Assembly (NCBI GenBank): GCA_021162925.1
Contig: JAGGXQ010000077.1
Span: 1-5,867, forward strand
Direction: 5' to 3'
Origin: Nitrososphaerota archaeon
GTDB taxonomy: Archaea > Thermoproteota > Nitrososphaeria > Nitrososphaerales > JAGGXQ01
Length of the DNA stretch: 5,867 bases
Both the position numbers and the translations under genes were made by a program. The notes under the pieces are model-generated. The model made no database searches, was not told where the DNA came from, and saw only the letters and a list, made by a program, of their open reading frames with translations. Positions 5,190-5,867 of the stretch are shown here, piece by piece. Numbering within the stretch: position 1 is the first letter of the stretch; the number at the start of each line of letters is the position of its first letter.

Positions 5190-5867
5190 CTAAAGCGAAA
5201 ACCTCTCGGCCCTATCGTAGAGCTCCTCCCCGAGCTCCTCGAAGCCCCTCACCCTATCGACCTTCTCTATCCCCCTCTCTTTGAGCGCCAGGCTCGAGAT
5301 CGCGAGGGCGTTGCTCAGGGCCCACTTGGCGTCGTTCTCCTTCAGGTAGAGGCACACGAACGAGGCGAGAAGTAGGTCCCCGGCCCCGGTCGTGTCCCTG
5401 ACCTCGACCTTCGGTATCCCGATCCTATACCCTCCTCCCCTGTAGAGCAGGTAGGCGCGGTTCGGGGGATCGGTGAGCAGGACCATCTTGGCGAGCTTGA
5501 GGAGCAGGTGGGCGGCGTCCAGCCCCTCTAAGCCCGTTAGGGCCTTGGCCTCCTCCAGATCCACCTTCACCACGTCGAACCCCCTAAGAAATTCGGGGCT
5601 CGTCGGCTTCAGGTATACCCTTCCATCCGGCTCGAAGCCCCTCAAGAAGCCCTGGGGATCTAGGGCCCTGAACTCCCCAGGGACCCATTTCAAGATGCGG
5701 GCATCGACCTCCCCGGCTATCGGGCTCACCACCGTCCCGTCGGCGTCGAACTCCAGCTCCCCCTCCCCGATGTCCTCGCACCTCTCCTTCAGGAACAGTT
5801 CCCTACCCCCTCCGGATAAGACTATCCTGAACCTGGTGGTAGGCCTCTCGGACCTCTGCTCCTCCCT
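5190..5867 (-). CDS. PfkB/ribokinase-family carbohydrate kinase, 5' end outside the window
   Basis: The frame is open from the stop at 5190 to the right edge, showing 225 C-terminal residues; about 60-80 N-terminal residues are missing if the protein has family length. Numbering from the edge, TTRFRIVLSGGGRELFL (10-26) matches the sheet-lid region after the sugar-binding start. FRALDPQGFLR (66-76) matches the strand containing the family's DPN/DPQ. KVDLEEAKALTG (101-112) corresponds to the usual K.N..E...L.G block. DTTGAGD (158-164) is PfkB signature 2 with the anion hole and catalytic base D164. PfkB enzymes phosphorylate sugars or nucleosides with ATP in the cytoplasm; the substrate is not readable here. 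The usual nucleotide-side (V/L)T.G..G segment is altered to LTDPPNRAYLLYRGG (131-145). The GTG at 5732 is not the true start because clear family sequence continues upstream. Confidence 0.88.
   Translation of the reverse strand, partial: REEQRSERPTTRFRIVLSGGGRELFLKERCEDIGEGELEFDADGTVVSPIAGEVDARILKWVPGEFRALDPQGFLRGFEPDGRVYLKPTSPEFLRGFDVVKVDLEEAKALTGLEGLDAAHLLLKLAKMVLLTDPPNRAYLLYRGGGYRIGIPKVEVRDTTGAGDLLLASFVCLYLKENDAKWALSNALAISSLALKERGIEKVDRVRGFEELGEELYDRAERFSL

Noticed and set aside
5730..5732. GTG at 5732 as the start of the kinase gene
   Set aside because: The frame stays open to the window edge and the 45 upstream codons include recognisable PfkB sequence (TTRFRIV, GGRELFL), so this is an internal Val codon.

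Overview
The window looks like a piece of a thermophilic archaeal chromosome. It carries an Alba chromatin protein, a TiaS-type tRNA(Ile2) agmatidine synthase (found only in archaea), TATA-box promoters set so that transcripts start at or just before the start codon, purine-rich coding strands and frequent AGG (Arg) and ATA (Ile) codons. The mix would suit the TACK group, possibly a korarchaeote or relative, but the lineage call is a low-confidence inference. The region is ordinary, compact chromosome: no intergenic gap exceeds about 85 bases, and I saw no mobile element, CRISPR array or long repeat.

Layout. Positions 6-90 hold a minus-strand tRNA-Leu(CAG). Across a short, shared AT-rich tract runs the only plus-strand protein gene, a HisC-like aminotransferase (149-1222). 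Its stop overlaps the stop of a convergent HAD phosphatase gene. From there to the right edge every gene is on the minus strand. In transcription order from the right edge these are: a PfkB-family sugar/nucleoside kinase cut by the window edge (5190 to beyond 5867), alba (4800-5135), a fold-type III PLP decarboxylase of the LysA/ornithine decarboxylase family (3463-4719), a stand-alone RAM (Lrp/AsnC C-terminal) domain protein (3183-3416), tiaS (1866-3176) and the HAD phosphatase (1217-1834).

How they may work together. The RAM gene and tiaS are 6 bases apart and probably share one transcript, with the HAD gene 31 bases further on. TiaS uses agmatine and ATP to modify C34 of tRNA-Ile2 so that AUA codons are read; ATA is heavily used here (8 of 17 Ile codons in the aminotransferase gene). 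The decarboxylase just upstream is LysA-like overall. However, it lacks the Arg expected of diaminopimelate decarboxylases and has ornithine decarboxylase-like acidic residues, so it may decarboxylate a basic amino acid. A functional link between a basic amino acid decarboxylase, a small-molecule-sensing RAM protein and agmatine-using TiaS is the most interesting hypothesis in the window, but it remains inference. The other genes look like unrelated housekeeping genes.
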